Assembly (NCBI GenBank): GCA_977006965.1 | Contig: OZ345366.1 | Location: 310,001 to 374,000 of the forward strand | Source of the DNA: Phymatolithon calcareum | Taxonomy: Eukaryota; Rhodophyta; Florideophyceae; Hapalidiales | Length of the DNA: 64,000 bases | Reading direction: 5' to 3' | Shown: piece by piece, positions 1-9,563 of the stretch | Layout of the letters: each line of letters starts with the position of its first letter | How positions within the stretch are numbered: the first letter of the stretch is position 1 | Translations under genes and position numbers: made by a program | The notes under the pieces: model-generated | The model's input: only the letters and a program-made list of their open reading frames with translations | Told to the model about the DNA's origin: nothing | Database searches by the model: none

Positions 1-26
1 GAGCCGCCCTAGCGAGGGCAGCACCT

Positions 27-92
27 GAGGAAGCCCTGCCCGTATACTCGTATGACTGCGGGGCTTTAAAAAAATTGCAATAAAAAAAAACC
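27..92 (+). repeat. LINE 3' tail fragment with A-rich end
   Basis: The stretch GGAAGCCCTGCCCGTAT followed by a TCGTATGACTGCGGGGCTTT block and an A-rich run closely matches the 3' ends of plus-strand LINE copies at about 25875-25920 and 26070-26115, and more loosely the end near 17565-17600. It therefore looks like the last bases of a LINE whose body lies outside the window. Nothing coding is visible in it. Confidence 0.5.
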
Positions 93-229
93 CCGAAATG
101 GACTATTTTTTAATACAAAAAATCAACAGAATATACTCAAAAAAGTAAGATGTCCAATTCGGTATTAATTTATGCACGCACTATAGGGTTAAGCTCCTCT
201 TCTCTGAGGTACCCAGTATCCTTTGATAC

Positions 230-1612
230 GTCTTCGTAATAATGTGGATTTATTGAGAAGGTACCATGTGTCCCAACTTATCGGATGCTTCGGGCGTCTT
301 CAAAATCCTCTTCTCTGTACTTGTAGAAAAGACCATCTGCTGCTTCGATCGCAGCTGGTAATCGCTTTTTCATTGGGGTCAAATTAATGCCAAACTCCCA
401 TTTCGAGGAGAATCTAAGACTTGAAAACGATATCTTTACTGAGCAGGACCTAATGAGGCTCAGCACATCTACTAAACATCAGAAAGTAGCCTGCGGGCAC
501 GGTGCTAATCAGCTGTGCCTTGGCCATCGTCGAATTTTCTATAATTACCTATTCCGAAGTCGGCTGAGGAGCGTTTTTACATCTTCGCCTATCTTTCACG
601 AGCATATGTATGTATGCTTGATGCCTCATGGTCCTGCTCTTCCCAGATGCTGGTCTATAGAAAGGAGAGCCCTGTGATTCGCGGCGTACGCTGCGTGCTA
701 TTCCAGGGAGGCAGGGTGGGTGAGAAAGGAAAGCCCTGCCCGATTTCATGACATTGTCGTCGCCGCCCGCCTCTTGTAGTCTTCCAAGCAGACTGTCAGT
801 AGCACGCGGTGTCGCCTCATGGAATCTTTCCGTTCGCAATAATTTTGGCCCCGAGTGTCGCCCTCGTGCTGTCGGTCGCTTTCACCCGCCTCGATAACGG
901 GATAGTCGAACTGACGTACACGGATAATGGCTTTTCCTTGACCGACGCTTCCGCCCATGTTGCGCGTATGCATCCGTTGGCTCTAGCCGCCAATGCACAA
1001 CGAATCTGGTCATACCCTCGATAACTGGTCTGCAGCTTCGCACCCCGCCTGTGTCTTCACCAATAGTAGCATACCATACGCATGAAAATGCTGATATTCG
1101 CGGCTGGTTGGAATCCGCTAACATTTACGCCAATTTGGCGTAGTTTGTGGATACAGTCAACAACGTTCAGAATTCTTGAGATTGCAATGTCCAACGTCTC
1201 CATGCTTAGTGCAGCTGCTTTCCGGCAAACAAGAACTTGTGCTTTGCAAACCCTGGCTACTTGAGAACCTCACTCTTTCTTGGTGCTGTGTTTCATCTCA
1301 CGGGGTTCTAGTCTGCTCACTTTGAGTCTTTGTTCAAGAGTTTTTGAATCCCACCGGCGATCTTGGCTTGAAGGAGAACGTCTTCCTCCAAAAACTGCGG
1401 TGGTTGCTCCGACACGGTTCCTGTTAGTTTGTTGCTGGCTTTGGTGAACATGTCCATGAATAGATTGTATAGACAACGACTGAGCGGGGGCCTTGCGGAA
1501 CCATTCGGTCAATTATACAACAGGTTTTCAGTTCGTCTCTGCCGACGTGATCTACGACGGATTTAGCAGGTACAATACCATCCTTGTTATGTTGGGTGGC
1601 AATTTTTTATGC
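230..1612 (-). pseudogene. LINE reverse transcriptase remnant (alpha group), split by an unknown insert
   Basis: On the minus strand the segment 1612 to about 1085 reads, with frameshifts and stops, as the middle of a LINE reverse transcriptase. It shows a KLPPNITRMV block, a CIIDR-VPQG block (RT motif B), a degraded equivalent of the FADD box, and HKLRQIGVNVSGFQP. All align with the better preserved copy at 16209-17522. The next expected block, KWEFGINLTPMKKRL, lies at about 320-410, so roughly 0.65 kb of foreign DNA sits between the two halves. No catalytic function survives. The remnant is head to head with the plus-strand LINE that starts near 1640. Confidence 0.7.
435..1082. other. unidentified insert inside the LINE remnant
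   Basis: About 0.65 kb separates two LINE blocks that are adjacent in intact relatives. The edges carry similar but not identical short words, TTGAAAACGATAT on the left and GAAAATGCTGATAT on the right, which could be a decayed target duplication or simply the LINE sequence at the break. I recognise no domain inside, and the small open frames here are not convincing. Confidence 0.35.
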
Positions 1613-1639
1613 AGGCAATCCATGAAGATGTCCCTCAGG

Positions 1640-2039
1640 ACGCTGTCATAAGCTGCTGGGTCCCATAAGGAAGATAGTCGAAATTGCCTTAGACAAGATG
1701 ATCAGAAGGAAATACAAGTTTCATATTTCCCAGCTTGGGATCCAGCAACGAAAGGGCACTGACTTGTTGCTTCTCCATGCTGATGCTTTCCAACGAGCAG
1801 GCCAGAGCTGCGTGGCAGTCTTAGACCATAAAGATACCTACGACTACGTACCCAGAAATAGGTTTGCATAGAGAATAAGGAAGGTGCTGCAACCAGTGAT
1901 CGCCTAAATTGTTATTCATTGTCTGGATCGCTCACTGATATAGACGAGAGACTCTGAGGATTCTGCGTGGTACACCCAGGGGTCCCCTCACAGTCCGTGC
2001 TTGTACACTATCTCGTGGACACGTTTGCTATTGCTCTAG
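1640..2039 (+). pseudogene. LINE-E (beta group), 5' part of RT up to motif B
   Basis: Plus-strand translation, with stops and shifts, gives an RT series: RKIVEIALDKMI, a QLGIQQRKGTD block, CVAVLDHKDTYDYVPR (motif A, with the usual AYD changed), and then a VPQGSPLSP-type block ending in DTFAIA. The frame stops where piggyBac-1 is inserted at the CTAG at 2036-2039 and resumes at 3954. Removing the transposon and one CTAG rejoins the reading frame exactly. The element is already inactive. Confidence 0.75.
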
Positions 2040-3953
2040 TGTCTATTTTACGAACCCCCTCAATTGAGGGGCGATTTGAAAGCTCGTAAAAATCCATAAA
2101 GCAAATTCGAAACAGATCGCTCATGCCATATTCGTAAAGCCTGGCTTATGCTCTGTGCGAGGAGTATCCGCACTACTACTTTAAATTCGCTTCGTTCGGC
2201 GCTTGCAACGAAAATATGTTGGTCACTCAGAAGTATCAGACCTCCCATTCGACGAGAAAAACACCGGCCGCGCGCGGTCTTTATATCAGTACACACCAAG
2301 GTAGCATCAGAAAGCGGTCTCGCAGAGTGCTCCAGGCTATACGGAGACTTTTCGGAGTGAAAAAAGATGAGTTCTATGGTTCAGAATGTACTCGTGGAAA
2401 AATCAATGGTCGCGCGAGCATGTCACATCGCGTGAAATGGGTTCTGATTCGTCATCCATTGAAGAAGACTAAGATTAAGACAGTCAATATTGTCAACGTC
2501 CAGGCAAAGTACGCTGACGATGACATTTTAGACGCTCAACAGCTTGAACCGAGCCAACACCGGCAAAAGCGCGGTACCGCCAAGTCTGCTTACAGTGTTC
2601 ATCCTGCCAATCTTCATCGCGAAACGCTTGTTTATCGTCTAACCTTCAAAAGCTCTAAACGCCCTCTTCCGAGCTCTCTCGCCTAAGTTTTACACGGCCC
2701 TTGGGACCAACCAGCGCAGCGCGAACTTGATGTCATCACGCCCGACAGCGAGCCGAATACAAGCGCTCATTGGATGCCAAGGTACAAGCGGAAAGTTCTA
2801 TGTCCGTTTTAGGGACGATTTTCCTCTCAGTTATGGAAACTTCACACTCTAAACGGAGACTTCTTATCCGAGAATTGTGGTGCTGCACTTCATTCGAAGT
2901 ACGATTACGTGGTGACGATGTTTCCCCAAGTTACCTGGGAAAACGTGCTGCTTGGACGTCCGCTAAGCTAAGAAGAAAGGGACGAAAAGAGACTACAGTG
3001 ACAGAGCCTATTAAGATTTTCGAAATACTCGACCTCATGGAAAGAGTTGAGTTCGGCGCTGAGAGCGCTTTCTGGAAGTCTACCAGGCCGAATAAACATT
3101 TCCCCGACCCTTCTTCTTCAAAAACAGGAATGCCGTGTCCGAATACCTCCGATTGATTTCATTCAGAGTGCAATCAAGTGAATTAGGAGACATGTACTCT
3201 GCGCAGTACCGCTGGTCGCTCGGTAAAGATTTTGTCGATCCCATGAATGACCACAGAAAGCCCACTGTGTCAAAGAGATTTTGAAGGCGAGATGGCCCAC
3301 GGAACGGCAGTTTTGTGCCGTCTTGTGGACTAGTATGCCGGTATAAGGCACATTGCATGTGCGGATTCATACTTGGTGAGCGTTAACTCCAAGAACGCCT
3401 AGAGTTCATAGGGGTCATCTAACACTTCTGGCAATTTTCTATGTTGTTATCTGGCTGTTAATCTTTGGTGCCCATTCAGATTGTCAGCAGAACATGACGC
3501 AGCGAAGGTTTTGTGAAGCGCCGGGCAAGTAACTCATCGATAGTATTTGACACGCGCACTACTTGTCGACGTTCAGTCGCGCCAGAACGTACATTTGCAT
3601 TCGAGAGAAGTGTTGGACGCCACATTACCCTAAGAAAAGTAAAAGGATGACTGTAGAGGTCATGATGACTACTTTTGTTGTGCAAAACAACTCTAGAGTT
3701 TGAAAATCCAAGACCTCGACCATTGTGTCCTCCCCATGTAATACGCTTGATAGTGCCACAATATACATGAGCGGCACTTCTACTGTTACGAACTGCTTCA
3801 TGAAGCATGCTGAAGACGTCTATGAGCTTGGCGCTGTTGATGCGCTTGATAGCGAGAAGCTTTCATGTGCAATAACTTAAATGCATCTTATTCCCTCAAT
3901 TGAGGGAAAAGTGCCCCTCAATAGAGGAAAAATTTCCGTAAAATAGACACTAG
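2036..3953 (+). mobile_element. piggyBac-like transposon, copy 1 (internally deleted), with CTAG target duplication
   Basis: The element proper is 2040-3949. It starts TGTCTATTTTACG and ends with the reverse complement of the same 13 bases, and CTAG flanks both sides. The left end carries the palindrome CCCCTCAATTGAGGGG (2056-2071). The right end carries CCCTCAATTGAGGG (3893-3906) plus a decayed second copy. The interior is a broken transposase on the plus strand, recognisable by comparison with copy 2: an N-terminal part (about 2216-2686), an AWTSAKL-RK-RKETTVTE block (about 2950-3010), a QYRW-L-KDFVD block and a C-terminal tail. Parts holding the catalytic Asp residues are missing. At 1910 bp it is about 0.67 kb shorter than copy 2. 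It disrupts LINE-E. Confidence 0.85.
2216..3870 (+). pseudogene. piggyBac-like transposase remnant (copy 1)
   Basis: Several frames carry pieces of the transposase seen intact in copy 2, including GRASMSHRVKWVL and the KTKIKTVNIVNV stretch near 2415-2500. Relative to copy 2 two stretches are lost. One lies between the NEHRK-like block and the FEGEMAHG-like block. The other lies between FIGVI (about 3400) and the segment before QRR (about 3490). These losses remove the first and third catalytic Asp regions. Copy 3 shows the second loss at the same place, so both may descend from one deleted source element. Confidence 0.7.
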
Positions 3954-5025
3954 GCTCCATTCCGAAGAATTTCTTAAACGATCTCTGCAGAATGTTTGCA
4001 GACGACGTGAAATTGTCCGCAAAATCAGTGCGAGGTCTCCAAAGTATCCTGGATCGGCATCGGAGTGGGCACAGAGATATGATATGAAGAGGAACACCAT
4101 GAAAGGCGTAAAATTTTGTACCAAGGACACGGCAGGCCATAGCTTCCGTCTCTCGGGATGGCGGCTCAAGACTCTCCGAGAGGTAAAGTTCCTCAGGGTA
4201 ACACTCACGGAATAGGGAATTTCAGACATCAAACTGAAAGAAAGGATAAAGAAATCCAAAAATTTGCTTGGGTATCTTCGACGGCTGGACGTGTTTACTA
4301 GTGGTGTCGACCCCGCGAGGGCAATAAGGCTGTGCAAATCTCTTGTGCTGTCAAGATGGGAATGTGCTCTACATCTCACGCCTCGAACCGCTAAGGTAGG
4401 CTCGGAAGTCAGAAAGGTTGAGTCTATACCCTTCGGGCTAATCCCTGGGAAACCAGGAAAAGAAGCTCGGACAGGTGCAGGGCCATGTGTCGCATCCTCC
4501 AACCCAAGGGAAGAAGAGTCGTCCTTGCACGACGCTTTGTGCAGAGATTGATATGAAGAGGCGACGCGCTGATAGCAGGTCCAACGACAGAGCTCGTGAA
4601 CAAGGAACGTTTAGAATCTGAAAGAGATATTGTTCACGCGAAAGTGAATGGCTTCCTGTGCAAAGCTGCAAATGAAACGACAGCTACTACAAACTTCAAG
4701 AAATACCAAAGAATCAAGATACTAGAGGCTGCAGAGGATGCGGAAAAGTCGAAAAAACGACCTTTACCCCACGCGAAAGTTTCATTACCTCCGTACCTTC
4801 TTTTCAACTCAAGAAGACATAGAACAGTTTCCAGAAAGTGGTTTAGAGTGCTCCCTCCAATTAGTTCCTCCACCCTCATCGAGCTCACAGGCCAGTGTGA
4901 GAAAGATGCTATCGAAGGCGTGATAAATGGCCTCTCAATGGACAGACTCTCCAAAAAGGTTTGCGCTTGAACTAAGCGAGCACTCGACAAGCTCTTGACC
5001 ATGTTTTGGTTTGTCGCCAAGTAGA
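3954..5025 (+). pseudogene. LINE-E (beta group), 3' part of RT and C-terminus
   Basis: After the piggyBac copy the LINE frame resumes with a CRMFADDVKLSAKS block (RT motif C), then VKFLRVTLTE, SLVLSRWECALHLTPRT and a basic RT tail. A C-terminal domain at 4596-5025 is shared with the minus-strand copy at 8176-8622 (GFLCxAANETTATxN, KILEAAED-EKSKKRP, NGL-DRLSK). Stops and frameshifts are present, so no product is expected. The strong likeness between this C-terminus and the 8.2-8.6 kb copy suggests one LINE subfamily. Confidence 0.7.
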
Positions 5026-5386
5026 GAACCCGGCAGTGGTAGTGACGATGCCATGTCGATGCCCGGTATAGCGTACTTCAAGGCCTTCAGCACGTTGCCG
5101 TTATTGCGATCGTGTGTAGCCTCGTCCGCGCGCAATCTTTGGGGTGAAAATTATCAATTGACTCCTGTTTCCCCCTCCCCTCTCTTCTCTGTCTGGACGA
5201 AAACACTTATGTCTAAACGCACACTAACTCTTCAAACCCTAAAGGTCTCGACTGAGGAGCATACGAACTCCTGCGATGATAAGAACGCATGAAATCCAGA
5301 TAAATCAATGTGACTAAGTAAAAGGGATTGGGATAGCTTTTGTACTCTTGGCATTGAATTTGCTTGCCGAGGATAGAAGATTAAAG
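5026..5386. other. no gene seen
   Basis: This stretch between the LINE-E tail and an unclassified repeat shows only short frames on both strands without recognisable domains. It may include LINE 3' untranslated sequence, but I could not match an end. Confidence 0.4.
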
Positions 5387-5430
5387 GTAGATTTTTATTT
5401 AAAAGTTTCCAATGCGCTAGGGGCATCTTC

Positions 5431-8020
5431 CTAGTGTCTAGTTTCCTGAAATTTTTCCTCAATTGAGGGGCACTTTTCCCTCAATTGAGGTAACGAAAAT
5501 CATTTAATTTTTGCGCATGAAAGCTACTCACTATCGGGCACATCAAAAGCGTCAATCTCATGGATGTCTTCCACATGCTTCGCGAAGAAATTCCTGCCAG
5601 TAGACGTGCCGCAAATGAATATTGCGGCACCATCTAGCCTGTTACATGATGAGCACACCAGCGTTGTCTTCTTGACTTTGCAGACCCTGCAGTTCTTTTG
5701 CGAAGCAAAATTAGTCATCATGCCAGCCGCAGTCTTCCTTTTCTTTCTCGTGGGGGTTAAGTGGGTTCCAACACCGCTCCCGGAGACAAAAGTACGTTCA
5801 GGCGTGGTTGAGCGGCGACGAGTATTACGCGAATCGAACGAGTTATCGATGAGTTGCTCGGCCAGCACTTCATAATACCTTCGTTGCATCATGTGATCCT
5901 GATACTCTGCATGCGCACCGGCGAATAAAAGCCAGCTGTCAGCCACACAAATCGCCAAAAGAGATGTGTTAACGCGGACCGACTAGTCCAGGGTGTTGAC
6001 TTTCTTCTCAAGATCCAAACTCTCTTGGCGGCACCGATTGTGCTTGTCGATTTGCGCACACGCAGAGTAGTACGTCTCGCATACCTCGGGCTGGGGCACG
6101 GACAGCTCAACACGAGACGGTCCTTCTTCAAGCTGACGCCAACGCACACGAGAGTGCGGTTTGCCTTCCAGTGTCGTAGAGGTAGTCGAAATAAAATAGC
6201 GGCGATCCCGGTCAACCCAAAGAGCCGCCATCATTAACAGCTCACCGTTCAAGGATTTTCGAACGAGAGAAACACATTGACCTCTTTCTGAAATCTCAAT
6301 TCTTGATAGGTAGTCCATAGGATACTTCTTAGTCGCCGTTTTGATGACTCCAACGAATTTTAGGCCCAAACGAAGAAGCATCTCTGCAGATTCAACACTC
6401 GCAAAGTAAGAATCCGCGCTGACAATGCGCCTTGTGCCAGAGTATGCGGCAACAAGACGGCGTAAAACTGCTGTACCATGGGCCATTTCGCCTTCGAAAT
6501 CCTTTTTCTTCTCGTCTTCTGCGGTTGTAACGAGCTCGAGATGCAGCATTATCCCACTTCTTCCACATGCAGAGTTCTGTATCTCGCAACCGTTCTCCGG
6601 CTTACGGTTAATCGCAATGTTCTGAGGTAGTCCGACATCAAGCCAATGACCTCCGTTGCCATACCAGCGAGATATGGACTCATCAACGCAAATGAGGTCC
6701 GACGGCGATACATTGCGCTTTCGGTGCTCGTTTATGGCATCGACAAAATCTTGAACGAGCGCCCAGCGGTACTGCGCAGAAGACATGCTGCCTCTTTCAC
6801 TAGGTTGTATGCTGAATGTAACGCACCGAAGGTATGCGGTGAACCTGTCTCTTGACATCCCAGTGTTTGAAAAACAAGGAGTCGGAATGTATTTGTTCTG
6901 CCTGGCAGTCAGCCATAGATCTGTCTTAGCGCCGAACTCAAATCTTGTCATGAGGACGAGGATTCTGAAAAACTTAATCAGCTCTGTGACCGTAGTCTCT
7001 TTTCGCGCAATTCGTTTCAGCTTCGCGGACGTCCATGCTGCTATTTTTCGAAGGTGACCTTGCGGAAACATGGTCATAAAGCAATCATAGGGCGTGTGAT
7101 GCCCAATACCACCATTTTCCGATATAAAATCTCCATGTGGAGTGCGAACTGTCCAGAACTGACGTGGAATTCGTCCCCCAATCGGGCATAGAACTTGTCG
7201 CTCGTACCATGGCACCCCATGAGCAATAACGTTGGGTTCGCGGTCGGGTGTGATGACATCTACTTCCTCTTGCGACACCTGGTCCCAAGAGCCTTGCATG
7301 GCGTAGGCGAGAGTGCCTGTTATAGGGCGTCCATAGCTTCTGAGGGTTGTGTCGAAGATTGTGTGCCGTTTTGGAGAGCTTGTGGTTGCGACTGGGGACA
7401 ATAAACTGGCATTTGGCGAAGAAGACGGACGACCACGAGTACTGTAAGCCGGATTTTGTGGTGCAGAGTTCTGCGTGCTGGGACTTGATACAAGCATTCG
7501 AGAGGACGGAGAACCTTCGTCAACCTTTCCTGCCTTGATGTTAACAATCTTGAGTGTCTTAATCTTAGTTTTCTCAGTCGGTTTCTGAACTAGGACCCAT
7601 TTCACGCGAAGCGATGTGCTTGCGCGACCATTGCTTTCATTCAATAGTACCTCCAGAACTGTGCCGTTCACCTTTTTTGACTTGGAAAAGGCTCCATAGA
7701 GCCTGCAACACTCTGCGAGACTGGTCACTGATGTTGCCTTAGTGTGTACGGACGCGCCGACCACTCGGCGCGGGTCTTTTTCTCGTGACATGGCAGGTCC
7801 GCTTCTTCTAACTGAAAATTGTAATTTCGTTCCTGCCGCCGAACGACGCCCATTTAAGGCCGTAGTTTGGGTACTCCTCAGGCAGAACACAAGCCCGCCT
7901 TCCCAAAGTTGGCGTGAACTTTCTGTTTCGCATTCTTTCTACATAATTTTTGAGCTTTCAAAAAGCCCCTCAATTGAGGGATTTATCCTCAATTGAGGTG
8001 GTTAGTAAACTAGACACTAG
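5431..8020 (-). mobile_element. piggyBac-like transposon, copy 2 (nearly intact)
   Basis: The element spans 5435-8016 between two CTAG words. Its ends are TGTCTAGTTTCCTGAA on the left and the reverse complement of TGTCTAGTTTACTAACC on the right. Each end holds two copies of CCTCAATTGAGG (5457-5468 and 5479-5490; 7968-7979 and 7987-7998), likely transposase binding sites (inference). One long minus-strand transposase frame fills the interior, broken only by one in-frame TAG. It is the best preserved of three copies in the window and is the reference for identifying the other two. Confidence 0.88.
5524..7791 (-). pseudogene. piggyBac-like transposase with one in-frame amber codon
   Basis: From the ATG at 7791 the frame reads 602 residues to a TAG at 5983-5985, then stays open in the same frame to 5524, giving about 754 residues in all. 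It is a DDE transposase of the piggyBac (DDE_Tnp_1_7) type. Catalytic Asp candidates are residue 370 in ICVDESISRWYG, residue 460 in SADSYFAS and residue 582 in QIDKHNR. The segment after the stop ends in a Cys/His cluster (C-x2-C-x8-C-x2-C-x10-C, then two His), like the C-terminal cysteine-rich domain of piggyBac transposases. The TAG lies where relatives usually have a Trp-containing helix, so a TGG to TAG change is plausible. The N-terminal 150 residues are Ser- and basic-rich and unrecognised. Confidence 0.82.
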
Positions 8021-8175
8021 GGCCAAGAGGTTTTGGCTGGATTCTGTCTATGGAAGAGTTTCTTTTCTTCTTAGTGTAACACGATTCAGCGGACTACAAA
8101 AACCTTCGGGACCTCGAGGGCAAAAATTACTTCCCTGTCCTGTGACACGCTGTGATTTCAATTTGCGGGCATTGC

Positions 8176-8622
8176 TTATTTGTCCACAGCCTGGAACATG
8201 GTTAGGAGCTCGTCGAGCGCTCGCTTAGTCCAGGCGCTGTCCTCTTTGGAGAGTCTGTCCTTTGCGAGTCCATTTATCATGTCTTCGATGGCATCTTTCC
8301 CACATTGGCCGTTGAGTTCGATAAGGGTGAAAGTGCTCATTGGAGGGAACATTCCAAATGACCACTTGATGGCAAGCGTGCCATGTCTTCTTGAGTTGAA
8401 GAGAAGGTGCTGGGGTAACGACACTTTCGCGTGTGGTATAGGTCGCTTTTTCGACTTTTCCACATCCTCTGCGGCCTCCAGTATCTTGTTTCTTTGATGT
8501 TTCTTGATGTTTATCGTAGCCGTTGTTTCGTTTGCAGCTTCGCAAAGGAAGCCATACACTGTCGCGTGGAAAACTGTGAATCTATTGGACATGGAGCGAG
8601 ACGGAGAAGGCCGACAAAACAC
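8176..8622 (-). pseudogene. LINE (beta group) C-terminal fragment
   Basis: The minus strand carries the same C-terminal domain as LINE-E at 4596-5025. It includes a GFLCEAANETTATIN block, KILEAAEDVEKSKKRP, a RRHGTLAIKW-FG-FPP block (conserved in the group just before the C-terminus) and TKRALDELL. It has a short frame without the RT core, so it is a truncated copy. At its right edge it meets a plus-strand LINE C-terminal fragment, giving a head-to-head junction near 8600-8625. Confidence 0.6.
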
Positions 8623-8900
8623 AGAATTTGGGCAGTCAAATGGTTTTTTCGGCCGCTTCCCTCCGTGAAATCCCTCGGCATATATCGGGAACTACGACGA
8701 ACGAGCACCGATGCTGCTGGAAACCTAACGCAGCCACAGATGAATGATAGAACAGAAGAGGAATTGAAACAAGCGAGGGACAAATTAATGATGCTAGAAA
8801 GCGAGATGCAAGAGGAGATGATGATGTGATGATGGAGGGGATATGCTATAGTTTTCCCTGGAAGCGATGCGAAGCTGCTCTGGTGTCGGCGTGCGCCAGC
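8605..8900 (+). pseudogene. LINE C-terminal fragment (plus strand)
   Basis: A short plus-strand frame reads KHRIWAVKWFFRPLPSV, matching the RHRQLAIKWAFGRFPPL block of the beta LINEs. It then gives an acidic heptad-rich tail (EEELKQARDKLMMLESEM) ending at a stop at 8827-8829, followed by what looks like 3' untranslated sequence. The reverse transcriptase body is missing. Confidence 0.5.
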
Positions 8901-9034
8901 GTTGAGGTCTTCTAAAATAAAAACCTACTATTTCCCTCCCGTCCCCCAGTCTCGCGTGGACAATATCTCTCTCCGCTTCTAAACGTTCCTTGGTCCCTAT
9001 CTCTGTTTGCCGTGGATAGACGATTCGATGGCTC

Positions 9035-9290
9035 TAGCAATTTACTTTTTTTTTGAATTTTGAATTTATTAAACGCCCTCAGAAACACTCATAAGACTGT
9101 AAGGGAGATGCGTTTCAGATGCTACTACCTTGGTAGCTCCGTTACACTGTTAAAGCCCGCAAAACCCGGGCTCGTTGCTATCGTCGTAGCCCTAGCAGCA
9201 AAAACCCTCCTACAGAGAAGGTGGAGGGAAAAGCTTAGAGTCCACTTGTCCTGTTCGTCGGAATCTCAGCGTCGCCGTTAGCAATTTACT
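9035..9290 (-). mobile_element. tail-only LINE insertion with 12-bp target duplication
   Basis: A 232-bp insert (9047-9278) begins with a run of T on the plus strand, that is, the poly(A) end of a minus-strand element. It is flanked by TAGCAATTTACT at 9035-9046 and again at 9279-9290. The insert closely matches the 3' untranslated end of the LINE inserted at 15232-16188, differing mainly by small deletions. It is a severely 5'-truncated copy without coding sequence, typical of target-primed reverse transcription. Confidence 0.85.
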
Positions 9291-9563
9291 GTTTACGTGA
9301 TGACCGCGCAGATCGCTTGACTCGATCTTAAATCATTGCTTCATAGCTCGGTTCGGATTTGATGCATATGAATTGTTGGAGCGGGACAGTCGCAAGATGT
9401 CTTACATCGTCCGGGCAACTTCGCCGTTCGAGCATCATGCAATCTCCACCAAGTAAGGGCTGATCGCAACCCTGAAATCAGCGCGTGCACAGGACAGTAG
9501 AATAATTTTCCGCTCGAAATCCCGAAGGAGACTAGAGGTGGTCTTTTGTAGTCTATTGAATCA

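Larger units (their letters stand above)
5387..8115. repeat. unclassified repeat, interrupted by piggyBac-2
   Basis: Flanks 5387-5434 and 8021 to about 8115 match, in order and orientation, a continuous segment at 36132 to about 36300. Shared landmarks are GTAGATTTTTATTT-AAAGTTTCC, a GGCT-GATTCTGTC block, a CACGATTCAG block, and CCTCGAG near the end. The 36-kb copy has no transposon and carries CGAG where this copy has one CTAG on each side of piggyBac-2. I see no open frame or terminal repeats of its own. Confidence 0.55.

Noticed and set aside
2036-2039. CTAG as part of the piggyBac terminal repeat rather than target duplication
   Set aside because: The LINE frame around copy 1 needs exactly one CTAG in the empty site, so one of the two copies is a duplication.
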